Below are positions 35,931 through 44,812 of a DNA stretch of 64,000 nt, piece after piece. This DNA comes from an uncultured Endozoicomonas sp. (GTDB lineage Bacteria; Pseudomonadota; Gammaproteobacteria; Pseudomonadales; Endozoicomonadaceae), in assembly GCF_947495845.1 (NCBI RefSeq), contig NZ_CANMAO010000011.1, positions 54,112-118,111 on the forward strand, in the 5' to 3' direction. Both the position numbers and the translations under genes were made by a program. Each line of letters starts with the position of its first letter. Positions within the stretch are counted from its first letter, which is position 1. The notes under the pieces were generated by a model, which was not told where the DNA came from, ran no database searches, and saw only the letters and a list, made by a program, of their open reading frames with translations.

Positions 35931-36056
35931 CTAGTGCAGCCAAGCGTTATAAGACATACATCCCCGTTCATCCTGAGCGGAGTCGAAGGATCAAAGCACC
36001 ACACTTCGACTCCGCTCAGTGCGAACGGTATGGGTATTAACGCTTCCTTGCACTAG
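35931..36056. repeat. dispersed palindromic repeat family F, copy 1
   Basis: A 126-base palindrome from CTAGTGCA to TGCACTAG. Inner arms are CCTGAGCGGAGTCGAAGG and CTTCGACTCCGCTCAG. The right end contains the stop codon of the adjacent thioesterase gene. A related element is at 40627-40752. CTGAGCGGAGTCGAAG is a motif seen in repeats of many bacteria. Confidence 0.85.
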
Positions 36057-36442
36057 GCAGTCATCGCCTGTGGAGTCTCGCCCGCCCCAATCTGGTGCGC
36101 CGAAGGATTTCCATGGGCATCAACACAGACAAAGACGATACGATCCACAACAATAATCACCTGTCGTGTGACTTTGTTTCGTACACAGCAGCACAGTGTC
36201 AGTGATGTCGTCCCGACATTAACCACTTCCAGACCAAACTCAAGAACATCACCACAGGCTGCGGAGCTGACAAAATCAATCTCCGACATGTACTTGGTGA
36301 CCAGCAGTTTTCCTGGTCCCATTTTACAAGAGGCGTAAATGCCTGCCTCTTCATCAATCCATGCTAATAACGTACCGCCAAATAAACGGTACGCTGGGTT
36401 AAGGTCGCCCGGTTTTACTGCACGACGGGAAAAGTATTTCAT
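36053..36442 (-). CDS. hotdog-fold acyl-CoA thioesterase (YciA-like)
   Basis: A 129-residue single hotdog domain. NPAYRLFGGTLLAWIDEEAGIYA contains the helix with the catalytic Asp (the segment is at residues 15-37), and VTKYMSEIDFVSSA follows. It would hydrolyse acyl-CoA in the cytoplasm. ATG 36442 has AAGGA upstream. Its TAG stop lies inside the end of the family F palindrome, so the last codons may have been altered by the insertion. Confidence 0.88.
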   Translation of the reverse strand: MKYFSRRAVKPGDLNPAYRLFGGTLLAWIDEEAGIYASCKMGPGKLLVTKYMSEIDFVSSAACGDVLEFGLEVVNVGTTSLTLCCCVRNKVTRQVIIVVDRIVFVCVDAHGNPSAHQIGAGETPQAMTA

Positions 36443-36581
36443 CTTCAGATCCTTCTGATTGCCTGAGCAATCAATAATGGCAACGATTTATGACAAAATT
36501 TATACAAAATCGATATTTGGCTGTGTCATCAGCAATTTAAATGCCAATCAAAGGCAAAAGTCGTCTGGCCGCCTATGAGGT

Positions 36582-36791
36582 AAGTACCTGATCATATGAA
36601 ATCGAATATTTCTGGCTTAGTGGTTAGTTACTGTGCAAGGCACATCGAAGTGAGCATAGCCGTAGCTATGTGATCGTAGATGTAACGCCGCACGACTGCA
36701 TGGATGCAGGAGGTAGAGCAGCGCAGGAGCAGGTTGCCGAGAGTGGCTGACCACTGAGCCAGAAAATATGTTTTTTTATGGTTGGGTGCTT
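36582..36791. repeat. dispersed palindromic repeat family B, copy 4 (210-base form)
   Basis: The same length and centre as copy 3 in pcp, bounded by AAGTACCT and GGGTGCTT. It lies in the 470-base gap between the thioesterase and SEC-C genes; the rest of that gap has no evident gene. Confidence 0.88.
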
Positions 36792-36915
36792 AAGCCCCAA
36801 TTGGCTTAAATCAAGGCGTTGCAGTAGAATGCGGCTCTCAAATTTTTCATTGGTTCTTTGGATGCTCAACACACTCCGAAGGATCCGTTCATTGTCAGAA
36901 TTTTCAGGTGAATAT

Positions 36916-37248
36916 ATGGGCAAATTTTATACTCAAACTAACCTTCAGATTGATGATAAGCAGGCTTGGCGGGTTTTTGATGGCAAGAAACAAGCTCGCC
37001 TTGGCTCTGAAAAGAACCCTGCAACCTTGATGGTTCAGACCGAAGAGCGCAAAGCAGAGCTGGAAAAAGAAGTGATTGAAAATGGCTGGTTTGCCAACTT
37101 TGAAGTGGATGAAGAGCAGCCAGAAGACATTTCTGCTCTGCAAACCCTGAGAAACACACCAAAGACGACCGTGCTGGAAAAGACTCCGGGTCGTAATGAT
37201 GCCTGCATCTGTGGCAGCGGCAAGAAATATAAGAAGTGCTGTGCCTGA
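36916..37248 (+). CDS. SEC-C metal-binding motif protein (PBPRA1643 family)
   Basis: A 110-residue protein ending in the zinc-binding SEC-C motif PGRNDACICGSGKKYKKCC. The N-terminal GKFYTQTNLQIDDKQAW matches the small family known from Photobacterium and relatives. Function is unknown. ATG 36916 has AGGTG 6 bases upstream; the longer frame runs back into the family B repeat. Confidence 0.88.
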   Translation: MGKFYTQTNLQIDDKQAWRVFDGKKQARLGSEKNPATLMVQTEERKAELEKEVIENGWFANFEVDEEQPEDISALQTLRNTPKTTVLEKTPGRNDACICGSGKKYKKCCA

Positions 37249-37296
37249 TTACCGCATGCTTCGAAGGTGCGTGAAAGACTATTGAAAGCAGAAGTT

Positions 37297-37328
37297 GTAG
37301 GTCGGTAACCCAAAGGGTTGCCGACAAT
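37297..37328. repeat. repeat family D, copy 2 (half element)
   Basis: GTAGGTCGGTAACCCAAAGG followed by GTTGCCGAC is one arm of family D. The second arm is missing. Confidence 0.75.
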
Positions 37329-37408
37329 CAGCTCACATGCCAGCAGTGAATTTGCTGTCAGTAATGAATAAATATATATAGAAGGAAGCACCCTCAGGGA
37401 TAGAAAAA

Positions 37409-37702
37409 ATGCCTTCTGATAACTGGTTTGTCTATATTATCCTCGCCAGCGATAACTCTCTCTATACCGGAATAACCACGGACATTAAACGACGGTGGCG
37501 CCAGCATTCCGGTGACATCATAGGGGGTGCGCGTTTTTTTCGTGGCAGAAAACCAGAAAAGTTAGTGTATGTAGAAGAGGGCAGTGATCGATCTTCCGTC
37601 AGTAAACGTGAAGCCGCCATAAAAAAAATGACACGTCAGCAGAAGTTGAAGTTGCTGTCGAACCCCGCCAATAAAAGTGCCAACTGGTTAGCAACACTAT
37701 AA
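37409..37702 (+). CDS. GIY-YIG nuclease superfamily protein (YhbQ/UPF0213-like)
   Basis: A 97-residue single GIY-YIG domain: FVYIILASDNSLYTGITTD, the Arg in DIKRRWRQH, and the E in KREAAIKK. This small group has reported weak DNA nuclease activity, but the role is not established. ATG 37409 is used; no strong ribosome binding site was seen. Confidence 0.88.
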   Translation: MPSDNWFVYIILASDNSLYTGITTDIKRRWRQHSGDIIGGARFFRGRKPEKLVYVEEGSDRSSVSKREAAIKKMTRQQKLKLLSNPANKSANWLATL

Positions 37703-37864
37703 CAGACGCACGTTGTCTACCTCCATATAGAACAAAATGAAGCAGAAAATATCATTTTGGGTTCAAGAAATGACAAGAAAATAGTATGATGCACTTCAGT
37801 CTAGGGTAGTAACTAAGACTCTTCATTACCTTGGCATAACAACAAAAAAACGTATGAGGTGTTC

Positions 37865-39583
37865 ATGGAAGCCAGTTTTTGGGACGGTAAGCGGGCCCCG
37901 GGTATCGCTGACAAGATCGATCTTGATCAGTTTCACACCCTAAGGGATGTCATTGAACATTCCGTAAAATCCTATGGCGACAGACCAGCATACACCAGCC
38001 TTGGAAAAACCATCACGTTCAACGATGTTGACCGGCTGAGTACAGAATTTGCAGCCTATCTGCAAAATCATACGACACTGAAACCTGGCGATAAGATCGC
38101 CCTGCAAATGCCCAACCTGATTCAATATCCAGTGGTTGCCTATGGGGCGATCAAGGCTGGGTTGGTTATTGTGAATACAAATCCGCTGTACACCGCGCGG
38201 GAAATGAAACACCAGTTTAATGATTCCGGTGCCAAGGCTCTGGTTTGTTTGAACGTTGTGGGTCACCTGGTTGAAGAAATCATTAAAGACACGCCGGTAG
38301 AGCACCTTATTGTTACCGAGCTGGCCGATATGCTGCCATGGCCAAAGCGTTCGCTGCTGAACCTTGCTGTAAAGCATGTTAAAAAAATGGTTCAGCCATA
38401 CAACCTGCCTCAAGCTGTGCCCTTTACCAAAGTGATGAAGCTGGGTGCATCATCCACCTATACAAAACCAGCCGCGCCAGACCGGGATGACATTGCCGTA
38501 TTGCAATACACCGGTGGCACGACAGGTGTCGCTAAAGGCGCCATGCTGACTCACCGTAACCTGGTCAGTAATGTGCTTCAGACGTCTAATGTCATGACTC
38601 AGTTTGATGAAAATGGCCAACCGATTATTGGTGACTCATCAACCACAGCCATTGCACCTTTACCGCTGTACCATATTTATGCGTTCACGATTCACCTGAT
38701 GACGTTTTTCCAGTTGGGCGGGCACAGTGTACTTATCGCCAACCCAAGGGATATGGATACCTTTGTAAAAGCATTGGTGCCACACAAGATGAATGTCTTT
38801 GTTGGGCTGAACACTCTGTTTGTCGGGCTGATGAATCACCCTCAGTTTAAACAGCTTGATTTTTCTGCTCTGAAATTGACCCTGTCTGGCGGAACCGCTT
38901 TGCAGGCGGCAGTGGCTGAGCGCTGGAATGATGTAACCGGTTGCACCATTTCCGAAGGCTACGGTTTGTCAGAAACGTCGCCAGTGGTTTCTTTCAACCC
39001 GGCTGGAAAGTACACCAAGCTTGGCACTGTTGGTCTGCCTATGGTTGCCTCCGCGGTGAAAACCATTGATGACGAGGGTAATGACTTACCTTTCGGCGAA
39101 CGCGGCGAACTGTGTGTTAAAGGTCCTCAGGTCATGAAAGGCTACCTGAATCGCCCGGAAGCAACGGCTGAAGTATTGTCCGAAGATGGTTGGTTCAAGA
39201 CCGGCGACGTTGCTGTTATTGATGAAACCGGCTACGTCAAGATCGTTGATCGTTTGAAGGACATGGTTCTGGTTTCGGGCTTTAACGTTTATCCAAACGA
39301 AATTGAAGACGTTGTCTCCAAACTGGATAAGGTGATGAATTGCGCGGTGATCGGTGTGCCCGATGAGAAAACCGGGGAGGCCGTTAAGCTGTTTGTTATT
39401 CCTCAGGATAAAGAGCTCACAGCGGAAGCAGTGAAGGAATACTGCAAATTGAACTTGACCGCTTACAAGGTACCCAAGCAGATTGAATTCCGCGATGAGT
39501 TGCCGGTGACGGCCGTTGGTAAAGTATTAAGAAAAGACCTTCGTGCTGAAGAGTTGAAAAAGCGCGAGGCCTTGGCTTCCTAA
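37865..39583 (+). CDS. fadD: long-chain fatty-acid-CoA ligase
   Basis: A 572-residue AMP-forming acyl-CoA synthetase. The P-loop YTGGTTGVAKGAMLTH (about residue 215), GYGLSETSP and the hinge/A8 region VDRLKDMVLVSGFNVYPNEIE (given at about 465-485) are intact, as is the catalytic Lys in TAVGKVLRKDL. It activates imported fatty acids for beta-oxidation. ATG 37865 with GAGG 5 bases upstream is chosen over GTG 37859. A strong terminator follows. Confidence 0.94.
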   Translation: MEASFWDGKRAPGIADKIDLDQFHTLRDVIEHSVKSYGDRPAYTSLGKTITFNDVDRLSTEFAAYLQNHTTLKPGDKIALQMPNLIQYPVVAYGAIKAGLVIVNTNPLYTAREMKHQFNDSGAKALVCLNVVGHLVEEIIKDTPVEHLIVTELADMLPWPKRSLLNLAVKHVKKMVQPYNLPQAVPFTKVMKLGASSTYTKPAAPDRDDIAVLQYTGGTTGVAKGAMLTHRNLVSNVLQTSNVMTQFDENGQPIIGDSSTTAIAPLPLYHIYAFTIHLMTFFQLGGHSVLIANPRDMDTFVKALVPHKMNVFVGLNTLFVGLMNHPQFKQLDFSALKLTLSGGTALQAAVAERWNDVTGCTISEGYGLSETSPVVSFNPAGKYTKLGTVGLPMVASAVKTIDDEGNDLPFGERGELCVKGPQVMKGYLNRPEATAEVLSEDGWFKTGDVAVIDETGYVKIVDRLKDMVLVSGFNVYPNEIEDVVSKLDKVMNCAVIGVPDEKTGEAVKLFVIPQDKELTAEAVKEYCKLNLTAYKVPKQIEFRDELPVTAVGKVLRKDLRAEELKKREALAS

Positions 39584-39601
39584 AGCTTGAGCAAATAAAA
39601 A

Positions 39602-39637
39602 AAGCCCTGTTGGTTATTAAACCGGCAGGGCTTTTTT
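39602..39637 (+). terminator. Rho-independent terminator of fadD
   Basis: AAGCCCTG and CAGGGCTT form a stem with a 15-base loop, followed by TTTTTT, shortly after the fadD stop. Confidence 0.88.
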
Positions 39638-39639
39638 AT

Positions 39640-40127
39640 TGTATTATTTGGAGTAAAGATAGATGGCGGGGTTTAATTCATTATAAATTATTATGAATAT
39701 CGGTATGAGATGAAGAGGCTCACTGGCATAATTTTAGAAATGAATTAAAATGTTAGAGTTCATAATCGCTTACTCATGATGGTGGGTATTTTTTTTGATG
39801 CTTTCGAGTGTTTTCGAACAGGGTAGGCACACCAAAGGCTGATGTCATTATTAGCTGGCTAAAGAACTTTTTAAAAGCGTTTTTTGGTAGGAGTGGTGTC
39901 AATATGTTTATTAATGATGGTTTTTGTGATGACTGTTCAGTAATAAAATTCTTCGAGTTCAATAAATGGTTATATGTAAGAAATTTCACAGCTCTATTTT
40001 AAAGGTTGGTAGTGTGTTTATTAAAGCAAAGTGCCAATATTTCTAACGCGCTTCTATTTACAGAAGGCGCGGTAAATGATAATTTCCCAACGTTATTTTT
40101 AATCCCTTAATAAGATTGGTATATCTC
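39640..40127. other. AT-rich gene-free region before the H-NS-like gene
   Basis: About 490 AT-rich bases. The only notable frame is 33 codons from ATG 39903 with an AGGAG about 11 bases upstream (short Cys-containing peptide, ends 40001); it is not called as a gene. The region probably holds the promoter of the H-NS-like gene, whose product may itself bind such AT-rich DNA. Confidence 0.45.
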
Positions 40128-40559
40128 ATGAATATTTTTGATGAAGCTATCAGTGTGCTTAAATCTAAAGTTCAGGTTCGCAAACTCCTTCAGGATTTGC
40201 ACGCCGAAGACATTCAGCGGATTATCAGCCGCCTGGAAGCCATTCATGAAGAAAAAATGTTGGCTCAACTGGAAATAGAAGAAGAACAGGCTCGTAAAAA
40301 AGCAGCGATGGATGCTGTCAAAGAGAAAATGAAAGAGCTCGGCCTGTCTGTTAACGACATTAAAGGCCTGGCTGAAGAGAAAGCGCCAAGCGCTCGCAAA
40401 GGCAAGGTGCGTCAGCGTTATGTTTTCAATTATGAAGCTACTGACGGCTCTGTTGTTAATTGGGAAGGTGCTACAACTGGCCGCATCCCAGCTGATTTCT
40501 CTGCTTACCTTGAGCGTACTGGTAAAGACCGTAAGGCCTGCATCGTTTCTGAGCTGTAG
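40128..40559 (+). CDS. H-NS-family nucleoid-associated protein
   Basis: A 143-residue protein. The N-terminal 70 residues are a Glu/Lys-rich coiled coil for dimerisation. The C-terminal domain (RQRYVFNYEATDGSVVNWEG, then TGRIPADFSAYL) resembles the H-NS DNA-binding domain, though the classical QGR loop is replaced by TGR. It would silence AT-rich, often foreign genes. ATG 40128 is preferred over the upstream TTG. It has its own terminator. Confidence 0.75.
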   Translation: MNIFDEAISVLKSKVQVRKLLQDLHAEDIQRIISRLEAIHEEKMLAQLEIEEEQARKKAAMDAVKEKMKELGLSVNDIKGLAEEKAPSARKGKVRQRYVFNYEATDGSVVNWEGATTGRIPADFSAYLERTGKDRKACIVSEL

Positions 40560-40576
40560 TAGTTCAGACTGGATCT

Positions 40577-40605
40577 AAAAAAGCCCTCATGCAGAGGGCT
40601 TTTTT
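40577..40605 (+). terminator. Rho-independent terminator of the H-NS-like gene
   Basis: AAAAAAGCCCTC and GAGGGCTTTTTT pair around a 5-base loop, 18 bases after the stop. Confidence 0.9.
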
Positions 40606-40626
40606 ATGAGGTAAGGATCTTACCCG

Positions 40627-40752
40627 AAATAACTTCTGTAGTTCGACAAACTAAACTCTGTTCGGGCTGAGCTTGTCGAAGTCCGTTGACACTACCCTTA
40701 GATGTTTCGTCAAACTCAGCACTCAGGGTGAACGGAAATGGTTAAGTTATTT
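40627..40752. repeat. dispersed palindromic repeat family F, copy 2 (diverged)
   Basis: A 126-base palindrome between AAATAACTT and AAGTTATTT with inner CTGTTCGGGCTGAGCTTGTC and CTCAGCACTCAGGGTGAAC arms. It has the same length as copy 1 but different outer arms, so the relation is loose. Confidence 0.6.
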
Positions 40753-40770
40753 AAGGTCAATTCCTAAGTT

Positions 40771-41517
40771 TTAATTCAAACGTTCTTCTATCATTTCTTT
40801 CAGCCTATCCTCGCGTGTGAATCCACCCATTACTTTGTCTGGGAATACCAGTGCTGGAGTGCCGGTAATTCCAAGTTTGTGGGCGAGTACAATATTATTA
40901 TCTAATTGCTGGTTTATTTGATCATCAACAGACGCTTTTAGCATTTCAAGATTAAGGCCCATAGTATTGACTACGTTAGCAATCGATTGAGTGTTATGGG
41001 CGCCAGCGTATTCCATTAGATTTTTATGCAGCGAGAGATAGGTGCTATTGCCAATTTTAGCGGATGCTAAAGCAATTGCGGCTGCTTCCCTTGAGCTCGG
41101 GCCAAGAATGGGAAGGTCTTTATAGATAATTCGCACTTCAGGGTAATTTTTAACAACACTTTCAAGAATTGGATCCTGGCGTTTGCAATAACCGCAATTG
41201 ATATCACCAAAATAAACAATGCTTAATGTTGGATTCTCTGCGCCAGCGTAGGGGTCAAGGCTATTCTTGAACAATTCAGTATTGTGATTGGTTAATGCTG
41301 AATGTTGTGCCTGATTTCTAGCCGCTTCATCCCGTCTTTTTAATTCGTCAATGACCTCAACAATTATATCCGGATTTTGCAGCAGTGTTTCACGAACCAA
41401 CTGTTTCACATGCGCCTGCTGCTCGCTATCCAGTGGTTCCGCATTTGCAATTGGGGATAGCGCAATTGACGATAGCGCAATAGAGAGCAGCGCTGCCTGA
41501 AAAATGAGTTTCTTCAT
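40771..41517 (-). CDS. DsbA-family thiol oxidoreductase (Com1/ScsC/DsbG-like)
   Basis: A 248-residue periplasmic protein. A signal peptide ending ANA precedes an N-terminal helical region, then the thioredoxin fold with FGDINCGYCKRQDP (CGYC active site) and the cis-Pro loop GITGTPALVF. It could oxidise or isomerise disulfides in the envelope. ATG 41517 gives a proper signal peptide; the longer frame runs into the family B repeat. Confidence 0.9.
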   Translation of the reverse strand: MKKLIFQAALLSIALSSIALSPIANAEPLDSEQQAHVKQLVRETLLQNPDIIVEVIDELKRRDEAARNQAQHSALTNHNTELFKNSLDPYAGAENPTLSIVYFGDINCGYCKRQDPILESVVKNYPEVRIIYKDLPILGPSSREAAAIALASAKIGNSTYLSLHKNLMEYAGAHNTQSIANVVNTMGLNLEMLKASVDDQINQQLDNNIVLAHKLGITGTPALVFPDKVMGGFTREDRLKEMIEERLN

Positions 41518-41532
41518 ATAGACTCCAACGTT

Positions 41533-41694
41533 AAGTAGTTGACCATTTGAAAACGAATATTTCTGGCTGAATGGATGGTTACTATGCAAGGCACAACGCA
41601 GGGAGCATAGCCGTAGCTATGTGACCGGAGTTGTAACGCAGCAGAGTGACTGTCCATTCAGTCAGAAAATGTGATTTCATTTGGTTAACTACTT
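41533..41694. repeat. dispersed palindromic repeat family B, copy 5 (162-base form)
   Basis: Outer arms GAAAACGAATATTTCTGGCT and GTCAGAAAATGTGATTTCAT; the centre has GCATAGCCGTAGCTATGTGA. It lies 16 bases upstream of the DsbA-family start and so must be part of that promoter or leader. Confidence 0.88.
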
Positions 41695-42035
41695 ATGTAA
41701 AAAGATGGTTTGGTTATTAATAGGGCTCTTCCTTCTTTTACTTAGAGCCATTACATAAGGCCTGAAGCGGCGAAAACTATGTCATAAGTCAAAAAAACTT
41801 ATCTACATAGGGCGTATGGTTAAATCGTGAGCAGAGGTGTCAAGACCATTCAGGCGGCAGACAGCACAGAATATCGGTGGCATCCGGTGCTCTATATAAA
41901 GGTGAATATACTTCAAATCAGGCGTTGTCATTGGTTTCGGGATGTTTCGCAGTGTTCCATCGTAAGCCTGCTAAATGAATTGAGAAGAGGCCGATAACAA
42001 CAGTTCCTAAATTCAACGTAAAAAGGACTGAAACG
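41695..42035. other. gene-free region before the small exported protein
   Basis: 340 bases with no gene or repeat copy. It probably holds the promoter for the gene at 42036. No clear -35/-10 pair was selected. Confidence 0.4.
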
Positions 42036-42302
42036 ATGAAAGTATTAGCTGTTGCTGTAGCCGGACTGTTATTGGCAGGTGCTGTGCAGGCTGGCGAGAA
42101 GGCTGAAAAAGAAGGCATGGTTTGTCATGCTATGGGTTCTACCAATATTCATCACCAGCCTCGCTTTGGTGATGGTATGTCTCCTAATCTCTCTGTTCCG
42201 GTTACTCCAAAATTTTATGTGACTAGTGAGCGTGATTATAAGGCTTGCCGTAAAATGGCTGCGGAAAAAGGCGCTCATGTGATCATTGATCCGAATGCCT
42301 GA
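42036..42302 (+). CDS. small exported protein of unknown function
   Basis: An 88-residue protein with a clear signal peptide (MKVLAVAVAGLLLAGAVQAG) and a mature part of about 69 residues that contains two Cys (in MVCHAMG and KACRK) and a short His pair. No family was recognised. It has its own terminator, which supports a real, single-gene transcript. Confidence 0.65.
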   Translation: MKVLAVAVAGLLLAGAVQAGEKAEKEGMVCHAMGSTNIHHQPRFGDGMSPNLSVPVTPKFYVTSERDYKACRKMAAEKGAHVIIDPNA

Positions 42303-42331
42303 ATATCAGATTTGATTTAGCTGGCTAAAAG

Positions 42332-42368
42332 AAAAACCGGTAGCTCTTGGGAGTTACCGGTTTTTTTG
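42332..42368 (+). terminator. Rho-independent terminator of the small exported protein gene
   Basis: AAAACCGGTA and TACCGGTTTTTTT pair over about 11 bases, 30 bases after the stop. Confidence 0.88.
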
Positions 42369-42390
42369 TGTTTGCCGTAAAGTGCGGATC

Positions 42391-42476
42391 GTAGGTCGGA
42401 AATTCTGAAAGAATTGCCGACGATTGTGCGGGTTGTTGGGTTTTATTGTCGGCAACCCTGTGGGTTACCGACCTAC
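42391..42476. repeat. repeat family D, copy 3
   Basis: Full palindrome from GTAGGTCGGAAATTCTG to GTTACCGACCTAC, as copy 1. It stops 1 base before the stop codon of the DUF1302 gene. Confidence 0.85.
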
Positions 42477-42477
42477 C

Positions 42478-44433
42478 TTAGAAGGTGTAACCAACAGTAC
42501 CTGTGATGGTTCCCTTACGCAGTACGGTATCGGCATCACCACCCCAAGCGAGCTTGGCAGTCATGTCGTCGTACTTGGCGGTCAGGCCGAGGTTGATCTT
42601 CTTCTCACCTTCTTCGAAACGGCCAGTCAGATGAGAGTTGCCATCTACATCATGAGTGAAGCGGAAGGTGGATTCCAAATTCAGGCCAGGCATTGCAACA
42701 TCATTCCAGTTAGCGCCAACCATCAGGTTGTAGCCCCAGCTTGAACGATCTAAACGATCATCAGCATTCAGTTCAGAGTCTTCTCCAGACCATGCACTGG
42801 AGCCTTTAGCAACATAATTATCGTAATTGTCCAGCCCGGAAACTTGTTCAAATGCCATTTCACCAACAACGTACATCAGATCTGTTCCAAGTACGGCACC
42901 GAATGGTTGAATAACGGAGAGAGATGCGTCCCACATAGGTACGCGCTCAATGTTTTGATACCACATATCTGCTGTAGTCGTCCTATCAGTAGCTTGTGAA
43001 ATATCAACATCAGCGCCCTGCGCAAAACCTCCAACCCCTTCCGCGGCTTTTGCAAGGATGTCATCTGGATGATCTACCCAGATAGGAGCATTTTCTCTGT
43101 ATGTTATTTCACCGGCAATCTGAGTGTATCCCCAAACTTTGGTATTAAAGCTAGCCCCCCAAAGCTTAATATCTTCTGGGTAGATTGTTTGGGCATCAAC
43201 GCCATTTGATAACATGTGAAGCGCAGCAAGACCTTTTCGAACATTGAGGTTGTCAGTAGGGTCTGCAATCTGGCTAAGCAAAGCATTGATGGCTGCCGAT
43301 GGAGAAGCTCCCGGAACCCCTGTAGCAAGACCTGCTAAGCCAAGGCCGTTGGCTGCAGATGCTTGAGTAACTTTTGCTTCAATAAACGGAACACTTGAAT
43401 GATAATTCGCATAGTAAAGAGCAAACTCTGTATCAGGCAGCGCTTCTGGTGCAAATGTAAACTTCATGCCCCACTGACCAGAGTCACTGGCATCAACTGA
43501 TTCACCAACGTTTGCAACTTTTCCATAATCGCCAAATGTACTAATATTAGCTGCTTCTAAGGCGCCGGCTAACAAGGTATCGAAGCCAACGTTTCCAACT
43601 GTGTTAAGCCCAAATTTCTCTAGTTCGTAGTATGCAAAATCAGATCCGGGAACAAAAATATCTTCGCCTGAACCATAAGTACCACGTCCCGGCATAATGG
43701 ATCCTTCCCAATCATACTGAGCAAAAGCCGAAAGGGTCATTTCATCATTGAACTGCAGGTCTGCCATGAGCATACCCTGAGCGATGTTAAGGTCTCCATC
43801 TGAACCAGGAACAGTGGTTAGGGCTACGTCGTATGCATTAAGATCTCTCATGCCTCCAGCGTAGAATATACTTTCACCCCAGTTATGAGCCTGATTGCCT
43901 AATTTCAGGCTCAGCTTTTGGCCACCATCAAATTCCCAGTCGCCATAAACATAAGCGCTTTGCAGTTTAACACCCCGACCCTGATTATCTTTTACTTCAT
44001 CAGACCAACCATTAAATGTGCCAGCTTCATCATCAAAGCCTTTTGCAACATCGCCAGCGTTATTTGAGTCCCACTTGTTGCTACCATTCATCAATACATG
44101 ATCATAATAAGCAGTAGCACGACCATAGAAACCGTAGTTATCTTTTTTCAGATCCAGCTCAGAAGTGAGCTTTAGAGCTTTGCTTACAAAACCTTTGTCA
44201 AATGAACGATCACCGTCATTCTCGTTTTGTTCGCGTCCATCTGGAGTAACATACCCTTCTAAATCATACTTAGCACCCAGCGAGATAGTGGTGTTCAAAG
44301 TCCCCTGAACTTCACCATCCATCGCTTCGAATTCATAAGCGTAAACAGAAGAGGCGCCCATCATCATTGCGCCGGTTAAAACAAATCCAGCGGCAGCTGG
44401 AGCCAGTTGCAGTCGTTTTTGTGATGTTAACAT
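42478..44433 (-). CDS. DUF1302-family outer-membrane protein
   Basis: A 651-residue protein with a signal peptide ending VYA and alternating beta-strand sequence to a C-terminal aromatic (TVGYTF), typical of an outer-membrane barrel. DGEVQGTLNTTISLGAKY and the LGNQAHNWGESIFYAGG segment match DUF1302. Members are found in clusters for hydrophobic or sterol-type substrates and usually pair with a DUF1329 protein, not seen here. ATG 44433 gives the correct signal peptide; the longer Gln/Asn-rich frame is unlikely. Confidence 0.85.
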   Translation of the reverse strand: MLTSQKRLQLAPAAAGFVLTGAMMMGASSVYAYEFEAMDGEVQGTLNTTISLGAKYDLEGYVTPDGREQNENDGDRSFDKGFVSKALKLTSELDLKKDNYGFYGRATAYYDHVLMNGSNKWDSNNAGDVAKGFDDEAGTFNGWSDEVKDNQGRGVKLQSAYVYGDWEFDGGQKLSLKLGNQAHNWGESIFYAGGMRDLNAYDVALTTVPGSDGDLNIAQGMLMADLQFNDEMTLSAFAQYDWEGSIMPGRGTYGSGEDIFVPGSDFAYYELEKFGLNTVGNVGFDTLLAGALEAANISTFGDYGKVANVGESVDASDSGQWGMKFTFAPEALPDTEFALYYANYHSSVPFIEAKVTQASAANGLGLAGLATGVPGASPSAAINALLSQIADPTDNLNVRKGLAALHMLSNGVDAQTIYPEDIKLWGASFNTKVWGYTQIAGEITYRENAPIWVDHPDDILAKAAEGVGGFAQGADVDISQATDRTTTADMWYQNIERVPMWDASLSVIQPFGAVLGTDLMYVVGEMAFEQVSGLDNYDNYVAKGSSAWSGEDSELNADDRLDRSSWGYNLMVGANWNDVAMPGLNLESTFRFTHDVDGNSHLTGRFEEGEKKINLGLTAKYDDMTAKLAWGGDADTVLRKGTITGTVGYTF

Positions 44434-44683
44434 CGAGAGCTCTACCCTTGCCTTATTATTATTAGTGTTATTTTGTGTGTGTTGTTGTTGTTTGTGTGTC
44501 GGCATGCGTAGTTGTACTAAAGTGCATACCGGTATGCAAGATATTTATACCCTGTCTTGTATTTTGTGTGATTGTTACCGTGTTCTCCTGTTTCTTTGCG
44601 GTTTATGTAACACTTTTGTCGTGTAGTTTTGGTGCATGGCACTCATATTCTCGCTCCCATGCTGTGAGGCTGCTGAGAAATCC

Positions 44684-44758
44684 GTAGGTCGGTAACCCAA
44701 AGGGTTGCCGACAATTAGCACCTACAGGCCGGCAATTCTTGCAGAATTATCGACCTAC
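44684..44758. repeat. repeat family D, copy 4
   Basis: GTAGGTCGGTAACCCAAAGG, a short centre, then GAATTATCGACCTAC. It lies in the 380-base gap between the DUF1302 and cytochrome genes; a partial family E motif (CTCGCTCCCATGCTGTGAG) lies just before it. Confidence 0.82.
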
Positions 44759-44812
44759 GGGTTTCGCTACCACTTTGGAAGCTTCGTAAGACCGTAAGAA
44801 CGAGAGGGAGGG

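Noticed and set aside
36778..36915. N-terminal extension of the SEC-C protein
   Set aside because: It begins in a family B repeat and lacks similarity to the family; a ribosome binding site precedes ATG 36916.
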